A DNA stretch of 40,084 bases. Source: an uncultured Alphaproteobacteria bacterium (lineage in GTDB: Bacteria; Pseudomonadota; Alphaproteobacteria; Sphingomonadales; Sphingomonadaceae). This document shows, in pieces, positions 32,756 through 40,084 of this stretch. A model generated the notes under the pieces. It ran no database searches and was not told the origin of the DNA. It was given only the letters and a program-made list of their open reading frames with translations. The position numbers and the translations under genes were made by a program. The stretch spans positions 1 through 40,084 of the forward strand of contig CAIZNH010000019.1 in the NCBI GenBank assembly GCA_903934325.1, in the 5' to 3' direction. The stretch's first letter is position 1, and each line of letters opens with the position of its first letter.

Positions 32756-34108
32756 ATGACCATGGACCGCAGCATCAAGACCGGCTTCACCGCGCCGCGC
32801 CTCGCGCTCGCCGTCACCACCGCACTGGCGGGCCTCGCGCTCGTGGGCTGCGCCACGGCGGCACCGCGCGGGGACATGTCTTTCGCCAGCGCCCAGACCG
32901 CGCTCGCCAAGGGCCAGACCGACAAGGCGATTATCCACGCCGAAGCGGCTGTGCTGGCCGAACCGCGCAACCCCGGTTTCCGCGCCCTGCTGGGTGCTGC
33001 CTATCTCGAAGCCGGACGTTTCCAGTCGGCCGCGACCAGCTTTGAAGACGCGCTCGATCTCGGCAATGAAGACCCGCGCACCGTGCTCAGCCTAGCGCTG
33101 GCCCGCACCGCCACCGGCGACGGCAAGGCTGCGGTCAAGGTGCTGGACGACAATGCGCGTCTGATCGATCCGGCTGATCTGGGCCTTGCCTATGCGCTCG
33201 CCGGCCAGCCGGAGCGCGGCGTGCACGTGCTGATCAACGCTGTCCGCAGCGCCGAGCAAGCCACGCCCAAGCTGCGCCAGAACCTCGCTTACACCTATGC
33301 GCTCGCCGGCAACTGGCGCGCGGCGCGGGTGATGGCCGCCGAAGACGTGCCGGCCGACCAGCTCGATGCGCGCCTCACCGAATGGGCGCTGATGAGCGCG
33401 CCGGAACACTTCCAGCAGCGCGTTGCGACCATGCTTGGCGTGACCCCGCGTGCCGATGACGGCCAGCCGCAGCAGCTCGCCCTCGCCAACTTCCCCGCCC
33501 AAGAGGTGATGGTGGCCGAAGCCGCAACCCAGGCCGATGCGCCGGTGGTGGCTGTCGCTTCGCCTGCCCCTGCCCCCGTCCAGGCTCCGGTTGCCGCCCC
33601 CGTGGCCGCAGCCAAGCCCTCCTTTGCCGAGGCTTTCGCCCAGCCGGTTGCCGCGCCTGCGGCCCGCCCGGCGACCGCACGCGGCGGCATCCAGTTCGTC
33701 TCGAACCCGGTGGTGCAGGAGCTTCCCGCTCGCCCCGCAGCCCGTGTCGCCCAGCGCCGCATGGCCGCGACCGCCGGTTTCACTGCTCCTGCCGCCAGCG
33801 GCAAGGACGCGGGCACGCACCTCGTGCAGCTCGGCGCCTACAGCAGCAAGGTCGAGGCCGAGCGCGGCTGGACCGTGCTCAAGGGCAAGTTCCCGCAGCT
33901 GAAGGACCGCAATGTCGTCATCACCGAAGCGGTGGTGGGTGGCCGCACCTTCTGGCGCGTCGCCGCCGAGGGCTTCGGCAAGTCGAGCGCGCAGGCGATG
34001 TGCGGCACGGTGAAGTCCGCCGGTCGCGGCTGCTTTGCCTATGCCGCCTCCAGCCCGCCGGCCGGCGCGGTGGATCGCGGCGTGCGCATGGCTTCGCGCG
34101 CGCGCTGA
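32756..34108 (+). CDS. TPR lipoprotein with C-terminal SPOR domain
   Basis: 450 aa from ATG 32756 (ATG 32762 also possible; AAGGGG lies upstream). The lipobox LVGCAT puts the lipidated Cys at about 32. TPR repeats (about 45-200: AQTALAKGQTDKAIIHAEAAVLAEPRN is cut here into shorter motifs such as LLGAAYLEAGRF and LALARTATGDG). An Ala/Pro linker spans about 255-350. A SPOR domain (about 355-435, HLVQLGAYSSKVEAERGW) follows. It is an outer-membrane-anchored periplasmic protein probably recruited to septal peptidoglycan. It closes the ParA operon, and a terminator follows. Confidence 0.9.
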   Translation: MTMDRSIKTGFTAPRLALAVTTALAGLALVGCATAAPRGDMSFASAQTALAKGQTDKAIIHAEAAVLAEPRNPGFRALLGAAYLEAGRFQSAATSFEDALDLGNEDPRTVLSLALARTATGDGKAAVKVLDDNARLIDPADLGLAYALAGQPERGVHVLINAVRSAEQATPKLRQNLAYTYALAGNWRAARVMAAEDVPADQLDARLTEWALMSAPEHFQQRVATMLGVTPRADDGQPQQLALANFPAQEVMVAEAATQADAPVVAVASPAPAPVQAPVAAPVAAAKPSFAEAFAQPVAAPAARPATARGGIQFVSNPVVQELPARPAARVAQRRMAATAGFTAPAASGKDAGTHLVQLGAYSSKVEAERGWTVLKGKFPQLKDRNVVITEAVVGGRTFWRVAAEGFGKSSAQAMCGTVKSAGRGCFAYAASSPPAGAVDRGVRMASRAR

Positions 34109-34137
34109 AGTTTCCCCCTGATTGAATGAGCGAAACT

Positions 34138-34176
34138 GCTCCCGGAAGGCCACGGCTTTCCGGGAGCTTCTTTTTT
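34138..34176 (+). terminator. Intrinsic terminator of the ParA operon
   Basis: A 10-bp stem GCTCCCGGAA / TTCCGGGAGC (extendable inward through GGCC/GGCT), followed by TTCTTTTTT. Confidence 0.92.
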
Positions 34177-34450
34177 GGCGCTTTCCTACAGAATGGCCCC
34201 CGCGATAGGGTCAATTTGCGCCGCTGATCGGGCTTTCGGTTTTTTCAGACCGTGAAACATTGCCGCAGGGCGCAAGAATGGCGCAAATCCTCGGGAAATG
34301 CCGCTCCAATCCAACAGCGCCGGGTCGTTTTAGACCCCTCCCAGACCCCCGCTAGCCCCGGTTTGACCCCCGCTTAGGCCCGGTTTAGCCCCGCGATGCG
34401 CGCGCGCAAGGGTGCCATTGCCAAGCGGTGATTTGTAGGAAAGGGGGCTC
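34177..34450. other. Gene-free spacer with C-rich tandem units
   Basis: No credible gene. It contains two imperfect tandem units, GCTAGCCCCGGTTTGACCCC (from 34351) and GCTTAGGCCCGGTTTAGCCC (from 34372), and a related C-rich stretch just before (34331-34350). It separates the ParA operon terminator from the 3' end of the minus-strand pyrC'. Confidence 0.5.
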
Positions 34451-35683
34451 TCAGACCACCCGCACCCCGCCCTTCCACAGGCCCAGCACGCGGCCCTGCG
34501 CGCCCTGCCGGTCAAAGGGGGTGTTGTCGGCGGTGGCCGCCATTTTGCGCCGGTCGATGATCCACGGCTGGTCGGGATCGATCAGCGCGATATCGGCCTC
34601 CAACCCTTCGGCAAGCGCGCCTGCCGGAACCCCCAGCAGGCGGGCAGGATTACGCGACACGAGATCGAAAGCGCGGGCCATGTCGATCACCCCGTCCCGA
34701 ACCAGACCCAGCACCATGGCGAGCAGCGTCTCGGCCCCCGCCATGCCGGGCAGGGCATCGGCAAAGGGCAGGCGCTTGTCCTCGGCCCCGCGCGGATCAT
34801 GGCCGCTGGCGATCACGTCAATCGTGCCATCGGCGATCCCCTCGCGGGCAGCCTGCCGGTCCGCTTCGCAGCGCAAGGGGGGCGAGAGGCGGGCGAAGCT
34901 GCGGTAGTCAACGGTCGCCAGGTCCGAGAGCATGAAGTGGGCAGGCGTGATCCCGCAGGTGACGGGAAGCCCGCGCGCCTTGGCCCCGCGTACCAGATCA
35001 AGCCCGGCCCGCGTCGTCACCTGCCGGATATGGAGCTTCGCCCCCGCCAGTTCGGCGAGCGCAATATCGCGGGCAATCGCCAACGCCTCGGCCTCGGCAG
35101 GCGCAGCGGGAAGGCCCGCCCGCGTCGCGATCTCGCCTGCGGTCGCCACCGCGCTGCCGGCCAGCCCCCCGTCCTCGGCATGGGTCACCACGACGAGATC
35201 GAGCATCGCGGCATATTGCAGCAGCCGCAGCATCACGCCGCTATCGCCAATCCAGCGCCGTCCGGTGGCAATCCCCCGCGCGCCCGCCTGCTGCATCAGC
35301 GCGAGTTCAGCCAGTTCGCTGCCCTCCAGCGCGCGGGTCGCGGCGGCGAGCGGATGGACCCACAGATCGGGCTTGCCGCTCTTGGCGATGAAGCCCACCC
35401 GGCTCGGCAGATCGAGCGGCGGGGACTGGTCCGGCATCAAGGCAGCACGGGTGATCCCGCCGAAATGGAACGCGGGCTTGTCGACCGCAAAGACCCCGCA
35501 ATCGACGAGGCCGGGGGCGACGAGCTTGCCCTTGGCGTCGATCACTTGGTCGCCTGCGGCAGGCGCGACTTCGGCCCCTGCGGCGGCGATCAATCCGTCG
35601 GCGCAGCGCAGCGCACCTGTGACGATTCCTGCGGGCGTGACAACCTGCGCATTGGTGATGGTGAAGGGAGCGGTCTGCTTCAT
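34451..35683 (-). CDS. pyrC': PyrC', degenerate dihydroorotase partner of PyrB
   Basis: 410 aa, amidohydrolase fold of the dihydroorotase family, beginning [16 protein letters not shown]. At the usual metal site after GLVD the expected HxHxR is missing: the sequence reads [18 protein letters not shown]. Near the end ASGHDPRG replaces the normal catalytic DHAP. HAEDGG is kept. Such proteins (PyrC' of Pseudomonas and others) are catalytically dead but needed for assembly and activity of the type A aspartate carbamoyltransferase complex. Its start overlaps the pyrB stop by ATGA, consistent with a stoichiometric partner. A true dihydroorotase must be elsewhere. Confidence 0.88.
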   Translation of the reverse strand: MKQTAPFTITNAQVVTPAGIVTGALRCADGLIAAAGAEVAPAAGDQVIDAKGKLVAPGLVDCGVFAVDKPAFHFGGITRAALMPDQSPPLDLPSRVGFIAKSGKPDLWVHPLAAATRALEGSELAELALMQQAGARGIATGRRWIGDSGVMLRLLQYAAMLDLVVVTHAEDGGLAGSAVATAGEIATRAGLPAAPAEAEALAIARDIALAELAGAKLHIRQVTTRAGLDLVRGAKARGLPVTCGITPAHFMLSDLATVDYRSFARLSPPLRCEADRQAAREGIADGTIDVIASGHDPRGAEDKRLPFADALPGMAGAETLLAMVLGLVRDGVIDMARAFDLVSRNPARLLGVPAGALAEGLEADIALIDPDQPWIIDRRKMAATADNTPFDRQGAQGRVLGLWKGGVRVV

Positions 35684-36696
35684 GCCCAGCCCTCCGCCCC
35701 GCGCGCTTCGCGTGTGAGAATATCAAGGCAGGCCATGCGGATCGCGACCCCCATCTCGACCTGCCGCGTGATCAGCGAGCGCCCTTCCATATCGGCCACC
35801 TCGCTGTCGATCTCGACCCCTCGGTTCATCGGCCCGGGGTGCATCACCAGAGCATCGGGAGCGGCGAGCGCCAGGCGGTCCATGGTGAGGCCGTAGAGGT
35901 GGCGATATTCGCGCGCGGAAGGGATGAACTGGCCGCTCATCCGTTCCGACTGGAGCCGCAGCATCATCACCACATCGGCCCCCGCCAGCGCCTGTTCGAA
36001 GCGGTGGAACACGTGCACCCCCATCGCCTCGACCCCGGCCGGCATCAGCGCAGGCGGCGCGCAGACCCGCACCTCTGCGCCCAGCGCGGTCAAACACAGG
36101 ATGTTCGAGCGTGCGACCCGGCTGTGCAGGATGTCGCCGCAGATCACGACCTTGAGACCGGTGAAATCCTCTGCCGTCTCGCCGCGTTCCTGCAAGGCAT
36201 GGCGCAATGTCAGCGCATCCAACAGGGCCTGCGTCGGGTGCTCATGGCTGCCATCGCCCGCGTTCAGAACCGGGCAATCGACCTTGTCCGCGATCAGCCC
36301 CGTCGCCCCCGAAGAGCCGTGCCGGATCACGATCGCATCGGCGCGCATTGCGTTCAATGTGATCGCGGTGTCGATCAGCGTCTCGCCCTTCTTCACCGAG
36401 CTTTGCGCGGCGTGCATGTTGACGACATCCGCCCCCAGCCGCTTGCCCGCGATCTCGAAGCTCAAGAGCGTGCGGGTGGAGTTCTCGAAGAAGGCGTTGA
36501 TGATGGTCAGGCCCGCCAGAAGATCGGAATGCTTGGCGCTCTGGCGATTGAGCGCGACCCACTGCTCCGCCTCGTGCAGCAGGAACAGGATCTCGTGCCG
36601 CTGGAGCTTGCCAATGCCGGTGAGATCGCGGTGCGGAAAGGCGAGGCGCCCGGCGGGAAAGCGGCCCGAAGGCGCGGAAAGGTTGCTCGCGGTCAT
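35680..36696 (-). CDS. pyrB: Aspartate carbamoyltransferase catalytic subunit
   Basis: 338 aa from ATG 36696 ([13 protein letters not shown]). Carbamoyl-phosphate motif [13 protein letters not shown], the 80s-loop [17 protein letters not shown], and the aspartate-binding [12 protein letters not shown]. It forms N-carbamoyl-L-aspartate in pyrimidine synthesis. It overlaps pyrC' by 4 bp (ATGA). The start is taken from family alignment; an in-frame start at 36777 would run across the leader hairpin at 36706-36747. Confidence 0.96.
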   Translation of the reverse strand: MTASNLSAPSGRFPAGRLAFPHRDLTGIGKLQRHEILFLLHEAEQWVALNRQSAKHSDLLAGLTIINAFFENSTRTLLSFEIAGKRLGADVVNMHAAQSSVKKGETLIDTAITLNAMRADAIVIRHGSSGATGLIADKVDCPVLNAGDGSHEHPTQALLDALTLRHALQERGETAEDFTGLKVVICGDILHSRVARSNILCLTALGAEVRVCAPPALMPAGVEAMGVHVFHRFEQALAGADVVMMLRLQSERMSGQFIPSAREYRHLYGLTMDRLALAAPDALVMHPGPMNRGVEIDSEVADMEGRSLITRQVEMGVAIRMACLDILTREARGAEGWA

Positions 36697-36705
36697 TAAA
36701 GCAAT

Positions 36706-36747
36706 GCCCTTAGTCGAGCGGTGTCCGTCGCTCAACCCATTAAGGGC
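36706..36747. promoter_or_regulatory. Nested palindrome between pyrB and sppA
   Basis: Outer arms GCCCTTA (36706-36712) and TAAGGGC (36741-36747); inner arms GAGCG (36716-36720) and CGCTC (36729-36733). It sits 10 nt before the pyrB ATG on the minus strand and 70 nt before sppA on the plus strand. Candidate leader hairpin or operator for pyrBC'. Confidence 0.5.
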
Positions 36748-36816
36748 GTGCTTTGCAATGGAAGTCGTAAGGATCACCCGCTAAACCTGCGCCGTTGCGC
36801 ATGAAGGGGCCAATGC

Positions 36817-38712
36817 ATGAGTTTTGTCGGCAAGGTGTGGAAGGTGCTCGTCGGGATCAAGGACGGGCTCGTGCTGGTTTTCATGCTGCTGTTCTTCGTC
36901 GCCCTGTTCGGCATCCTCTCCGCGCGCCCCTCTGCCGGGCAAGTGCGTGACGGGGCGCTGCTGATCGATCTGTCGGGCCGGCTGGTCGAGGAAAAGTCGG
37001 TGCTCGATCCCCTCGAGGCGCTGCTCTTCGGTTCCGCACCGGTCTCCGAATACCGCGCCCGCGACATCATCCGCGCGCTCGATGCCGCCGCCACCGACGA
37101 ACGGATCACCGCAGTCGTGCTCGACATGACGATGTTCATGGGCGGGGGGCAGGTCCACCTCACCGAAATCGGCGAGGCGATGGACCGCGTGCGCAAGGCC
37201 AAGAAGCCGGTGCTGACCTATGCGATGGGTTACGGCGATGATCAAATGCTGCTCGCCGCCCATGCCAGCGAAGTGTGGCTCGATCCGCAGGGCGCGGCGA
37301 TCGTCACCGGGCCGGGCGGCAATAATCTCTACTTCGCAGACCTGCTCCAGAAGGTCGGGGTGAACGCCCGCATCTACCGCGCCGGGACCTTCAAATCGGC
37401 GGTCGAACCCTATGCGCGCAGCGATATGTCGGATGAAGCGCGCGAGAATATCGGCGGGCTCTACAATGCGATGTGGGCCGAATGGCAGGCCAATGTCGGC
37501 AAGGCCCGGCCCAAGGCGCAGATCGCTCAGGTGACCGGCAAGACCGCCGAGTGGCTCGCGGCAGGCGGTGGCGATCTCGCCGATGCGGCCCTGAAGGCGG
37601 GTCTGGTCGACAAGCTGGGGGACCGCGTGCAGTTCGGCAGGCGGGTCGCCGAATTGGCGGGCAAGGACCGCTTCGACAGCACGCCGGGCGCCTTTGCCTC
37701 GAGCGATCTCGATGCCTTCCTCGCCGACATCGGAACCGAGCGGAAGGGCAAGGCGATCGGCGTCGTCACCATCGCGGGCGAGATCGTCGATGGCGAGGCC
37801 GGCCCCGGCACGGCGGGCGGCACGCGGATTGCCGATCTGCTCGACGAGGCGCTCGACGATGATCTGGCCGCGCTCGTGGTGCGGGTCGATTCGCCCGGCG
37901 GTTCGGCCACCGCATCGGAGGAAATACGCCGCGCGATCCAGCGCTACCGCGATCGCAAGATCCCGGTCGCGGTCTCCTTCGCCAATGTCGCAGCGAGCGG
38001 CGGCTACTGGGTCGCCACCTCGAGCGACCGCATCTTCGCCCAGCCCGAGACCGTCACCGGATCGATCGGCGTCTTCGCGGTGCTGCCGACCTTCGAGCCG
38101 CTTGCGGCGAAGATCGGGGTCAATGCCGATGGCTTCAAGACCACGCCGCTTGCCGGCCAGCCCGACATCATCGGCGGCTTCACGCCCGAGATCGACGCGG
38201 TGCTGCAGGCCGGCGTTTCCTCGACCTATCGCGATTTCCTGACCCGCGTGTCGCGCGCCCGCAAGCTGCCGGTCGAGCGGGTCGACGCGATCGGCCAGGG
38301 CCGCGTGTGGGATGGCGGCGCGGCGCGCCAAATCGGGCTGGTCGACCAGTTCGGCGGGCTCGAGGATGCGCTCGCCTGGGCCGGTGAAAAGGCCGGGCTC
38401 AAGCAGGGTGAGTGGCATCCGGTGTTCCTCGGCACGGCGGAACAGAACTTCGATCCGCTGATCCGCCAGCTGCTCGCCAGCGAGAACGGGGGCGAGACAG
38501 CGCGCATGGCAGGCGGCGATCCCTTTGCGATGATCGCCCGCCAGCAGGATGATCTGGCCGCAAGGCTGCTGCACGATGCCCGCCGCCTGATGGGCACGAG
38601 CGGGGTGCAGGTCATGTGCCTCGAATGCCCCGGCCGCCCCGTCCCCGCGCCTGCACGCCATGCGCCGCAGGGCGGGATGGCAGGGCTGATGCGGCTGCTG
38701 CTCGCCGACTGA
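36817..38712 (+). CDS. sppA: Signal peptide peptidase SppA, 67-kDa type
   Basis: 631 aa, the duplicated long form. One N-terminal membrane helix (about 18-40, LVLVFMLLFFVALFGIL). The first peptidase_S49 domain carries the general-base Lys in AGTFKSAVEPYARSDMS. The second has SPGGSATASEEI and the nucleophile Ser in AASGGYWVATSSD, followed by ETVTGSIGVF. It degrades cleaved signal peptides in the inner membrane. AAGGGG precedes the ATG. It is transcribed away from pyrBC' with a 120-nt shared upstream region. Confidence 0.96.
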   Translation: MSFVGKVWKVLVGIKDGLVLVFMLLFFVALFGILSARPSAGQVRDGALLIDLSGRLVEEKSVLDPLEALLFGSAPVSEYRARDIIRALDAAATDERITAVVLDMTMFMGGGQVHLTEIGEAMDRVRKAKKPVLTYAMGYGDDQMLLAAHASEVWLDPQGAAIVTGPGGNNLYFADLLQKVGVNARIYRAGTFKSAVEPYARSDMSDEARENIGGLYNAMWAEWQANVGKARPKAQIAQVTGKTAEWLAAGGGDLADAALKAGLVDKLGDRVQFGRRVAELAGKDRFDSTPGAFASSDLDAFLADIGTERKGKAIGVVTIAGEIVDGEAGPGTAGGTRIADLLDEALDDDLAALVVRVDSPGGSATASEEIRRAIQRYRDRKIPVAVSFANVAASGGYWVATSSDRIFAQPETVTGSIGVFAVLPTFEPLAAKIGVNADGFKTTPLAGQPDIIGGFTPEIDAVLQAGVSSTYRDFLTRVSRARKLPVERVDAIGQGRVWDGGAARQIGLVDQFGGLEDALAWAGEKAGLKQGEWHPVFLGTAEQNFDPLIRQLLASENGGETARMAGGDPFAMIARQQDDLAARLLHDARRLMGTSGVQVMCLECPGRPVPAPARHAPQGGMAGLMRLLLAD

Positions 38713-38756
38713 GGCGGCCAAGGCAAAAAAGTCGCAGGCTGGATGGCCGGCACCGC

Positions 38757-38784
38757 TTGCCAAGCCGCAAGGACCCGATTAAAT
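38757..38784 (+). promoter_or_regulatory. Candidate promoter of tRNA-Val
   Basis: TTGCCA (38757-38762), a 16-nt spacer and TTAAAT (38779-38784), 36 nt before the mature tRNA 5' end. Confidence 0.4.
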
Positions 38785-38819
38785 GCGCGCCCCTGTCCCG
38801 GCCAAATGGCCTTCAGGAC

Positions 38820-38894
38820 GGGCGCGTAGCTCAGCGGTAGAGCACACCCTTCACACGGGTGGGGTCACAGGTTCAATCCCTGTCGCGCCCACCA
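38820..38894 (+). tRNA. tRNA-Val (anticodon CAC)
   Basis: 75 nt with encoded CCA. Acceptor GGGCGCG/CGCGCCC; D arm GCTC/GAGC; anticodon stem CACCC/GGGTG around TTCACAC, giving CAC; T arm ACAGG-TTCAATC-CCTGT. Confidence 0.97.
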
Positions 38895-38921
38895 TCTTTT
38901 CAAAGACTTAGGAAAGATGGT
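38891..38921. repeat. 9-bp inverted repeat at the tRNA-Val 3' end
   Basis: ACCATCTTT (38891-38899, starting in the tRNA 3' ACCA) and AAAGATGGT (38913-38921) are perfect complements with a 13-nt loop. It may end the tRNA transcript or mark an attachment-site remnant; no direct repeat of the tRNA end is seen in the window. Confidence 0.45.
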
Positions 38922-39191
38922 GCTGGTTCTTATGAAAAAAGTATGGAAAATTGGCTGCGGAACACGCCCCCGCGTGGGCAGAGCTGACAGGCGTGAAGCT
39001 AGCTACCGACCGTCTGCATCGCGCTTCACTTACCCCCTACCCCCATCGCAATTCTGAGCATCAGCAGCCCTACCCCGGGGGCACCCCCCATATCCGTCAG
39101 ATGGGACCCACGCTTCCTCTATGCATACGATTGTGCGCGTTTGATGGGGTGGGTGTGCAGGGTTGAGGGAGTTTAGCTTCAACGCATACGC
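38922..39191. other. Spacer without a recognisable gene
   Basis: Lower GC than the window average, with homopolymer C and A stretches. A 71-codon open frame (38951-39166) has no family features or good ribosome site. Nothing supportable is seen here. Confidence 0.5.
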
Positions 39192-39944
39192 TTATTGCCG
39201 CTTTGCCCCGAACGAAACCACGTACTGCGCGATAGTGCCCCCCGCCCAGTTCAGAACAAATGCCCCGCTGAGCTCCTCGGCGTTGGGGCCGTAGAAGCTC
39301 CCGGTGACAGGACCAGTCAGGTTACCCGTTCCGAAACCCTGAGGGGTAGTGAAGCTGCCGCTAAAATCGCGTTGGTTGGCACCGTATGCAAGCTGACCTG
39401 TCACGTCTAGGCCAGGATAACTAACAGGGCCCTGCGTATTCCTTGCGGTATATGTTATTGTTCGGTTTGTGAAATTCACCGATATTGTTACATCCGCGGT
39501 AACTGCGTTTACAGAGCCATTAACGTTCGAATAGTAGCCAACCGACGTGCCTGGATACGTAGCTGTGCCTGAGGTTGGGACCGACTGCGGTGCAGTTAAG
39601 CTTCCTGCGCGAAAGCTATTTATAAATCCTGTTGTCGCGCTCTGGCCAGTCCACGCGCCATAGCCCATAAATGAGTAACCTGCTGCGACCGCATCAACTA
39701 CCAAGAGGGAGGCTTCGCCGTTTGGGGAAGCATATCTGATTACGTTCGGGCTCGCCGCAGGTCGTGTCTTCGTTGAGCCGTCTCCATCCCTGAACGCTAT
39801 TGAAGACTGCGTTCCGGTTACGCTGACAGCCGTAGTCTGACCATTCGAGTACGTAAGGTCATACCTAGCAGTGCCAGAGCTGGGTGTGTTGTAACTGCGT
39901 ACAGTACCAAAACCTCCCGGCGGCTGCGGAACATAGGTCGCCTC
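39192..39944 (-). pseudogene. 5'-truncated transferrin-binding-protein-like beta-barrel gene
   Basis: The C-terminal ~170 residues after a TTG at 39704 contain the TbpB/factor-H-binding-like barrel pattern: MGYGAWTG near the start, FSGSFTTPQGFGTGN in the middle, and GSFYGPNAEELSGAFVLNWAGG near the end. The frame stays open upstream of 39704 through protein-like sequence (YVPQPPGGFG..., RYDLTYSNGQ, SPNVIRYASPNGEAS) to at least 39944 with no ATG start, signal peptide or lipobox. So the gene has lost its N-terminus, or it continues past a boundary. Intact relatives in sphingomonads are surface lipoproteins. Base composition is more AT-rich than neighbours. The left boundary at 39944 is inferred from the possible insertion end. 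Confidence 0.6.
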
Positions 39945-40084
39945 TGACCGGCCCCCACTGAGTGGTCCGCTATGTTTGTTAGTGTAAAACCGGCTCTGGT
40001 GCCATGGCTGGCCGCAGGTGGAGCGAAGCGGAACCGGAGGGCAGCCATGGCGGCGTCGCCGCTTCCGGAGCTGGCGGCCGATAG
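39945..40084 (+). mobile_element. Possible insertion-sequence end running off the window
   Basis: At 39945 the sequence changes to TGACCGGCCCCCACTGAGTG, starting with TG, and composition returns to high GC. An inverted repeat, GCCATGGCTG (40001-40010) / CAGCCATGGC (40042-40051), lies inside. A gene start follows at 40047. It would explain why the barrel gene has no 5' end. The family cannot be settled from 140 bp. Confidence 0.35.
40047..40084 (+). CDS. Start of an unidentified gene, cut by the window edge
   Basis: ATG with GGAGGG 5 nt upstream, reading MAASPLPELAAD before the edge. Twelve residues are too few to identify it. If 39945 is an insertion-sequence end, this may be one of its genes. 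Confidence 0.3.
   Translation, partial: MAASPLPELAAD

Noticed and set aside
36759..36783. Eight-codon frame (MEVVRITR) before sppA considered as a leader peptide
   Set aside because: No clear ribosome site, no pyrimidine- or attenuation-related codon run, and no pairing linked to it.
36781..38763. A 660-codon minus-strand open frame opposite sppA
   Set aside because: A mirror frame of sppA with no family motif; sppA has complete catalytic residues and a good ribosome site.
39818..40048. 76-codon minus-strand open frame at the right edge
   Set aside because: It overlaps the more protein-like barrel frame and the possible insertion end, with no family features or ribosome site.

Overview
The window looks like a chromosomal segment of a high-GC alphaproteobacterium, most likely Sphingomonadales (Erythrobacter/Porphyrobacter-like). 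The pointers are the alphaproteobacterial phosphorelay protein ChpT, a DUF3297 protein, a trigger factor with a Lys/Ala/Pro tail, a RskA-type anti-sigma factor next to a fasciclin gene, and the short repeat common in sphingomonad genomes. This assignment rests on gene content only; no search was run. Most of the window is ordinary core genome. The last ~1.2 kb, after a tRNA-Val gene, looks accessory.

Layout. 0.1-2.7 kb: a two-gene minus-strand polysaccharide locus (NfrB-like glycosyltransferase and a small NfrA-like beta-barrel). 2.8-7.3 kb: glyoxalase, SIMPL protein, metallophosphatase, UDP-glucose dehydrogenase and a TspO-like membrane protein. 7.5-10.9 kb, all minus strand: RNase P RNA, aquaporin Z, an AmpD-type amidase, ChpT, and an unusual GIY-YIG/JAMM fusion bracketed by inverted copies of a 35-bp repeat. 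10.9-19.0 kb: rluD, rpoH, an M20 amidohydrolase, then a coupled chain of mtgA, cation efflux protein, ECF sigma factor and anti-sigma factor, followed by a fasciclin protein and a polysaccharide deacetylase. 19.1-24.6 kb: clpX, clpP, a secreted amidase, trigger factor and tRNA-Leu. 24.7-28.1 kb: DUF3297, der, DUF2721 and the iron-storage pair bfr/bfd. 28.4-34.2 kb: a DUF418 membrane protein, a Sel1/SPOR protein, and an operon of ParA-like ATPase, ribbon-helix-helix protein and SPOR lipoprotein. 34.4-38.7 kb: the pyrB-pyrC' pair (with a degenerate, probably non-catalytic dihydroorotase) and sppA. 38.8-40.1 kb: tRNA-Val(CAC), a 5'-truncated transferrin-binding-protein-like barrel gene, and a possible insertion-sequence end at the edge.

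Functional links. The protein-quality genes (rpoH, clpP, clpX, tig) and the envelope genes (mtgA, amidase, SPOR proteins, sppA, beta-barrels, polysaccharide genes) dominate. bfr and bfd each have a Fur-like palindrome upstream. A near-consensus CtrA site lies before the ParA operon, and ChpT, which feeds CtrA, is encoded in the same window.

The least explained structure is in the repeats. First, a 357-bp GIY-YIG cassette is flanked by 35-bp inverted repeats that match at 34 of 35 positions. Second, a dispersed multi-hairpin intergenic element has five recognisable copies and compensating stem changes. Third, a 148-bp almost full-length palindrome with 21-bp terminal arms lies between the DUF3297 gene and der.
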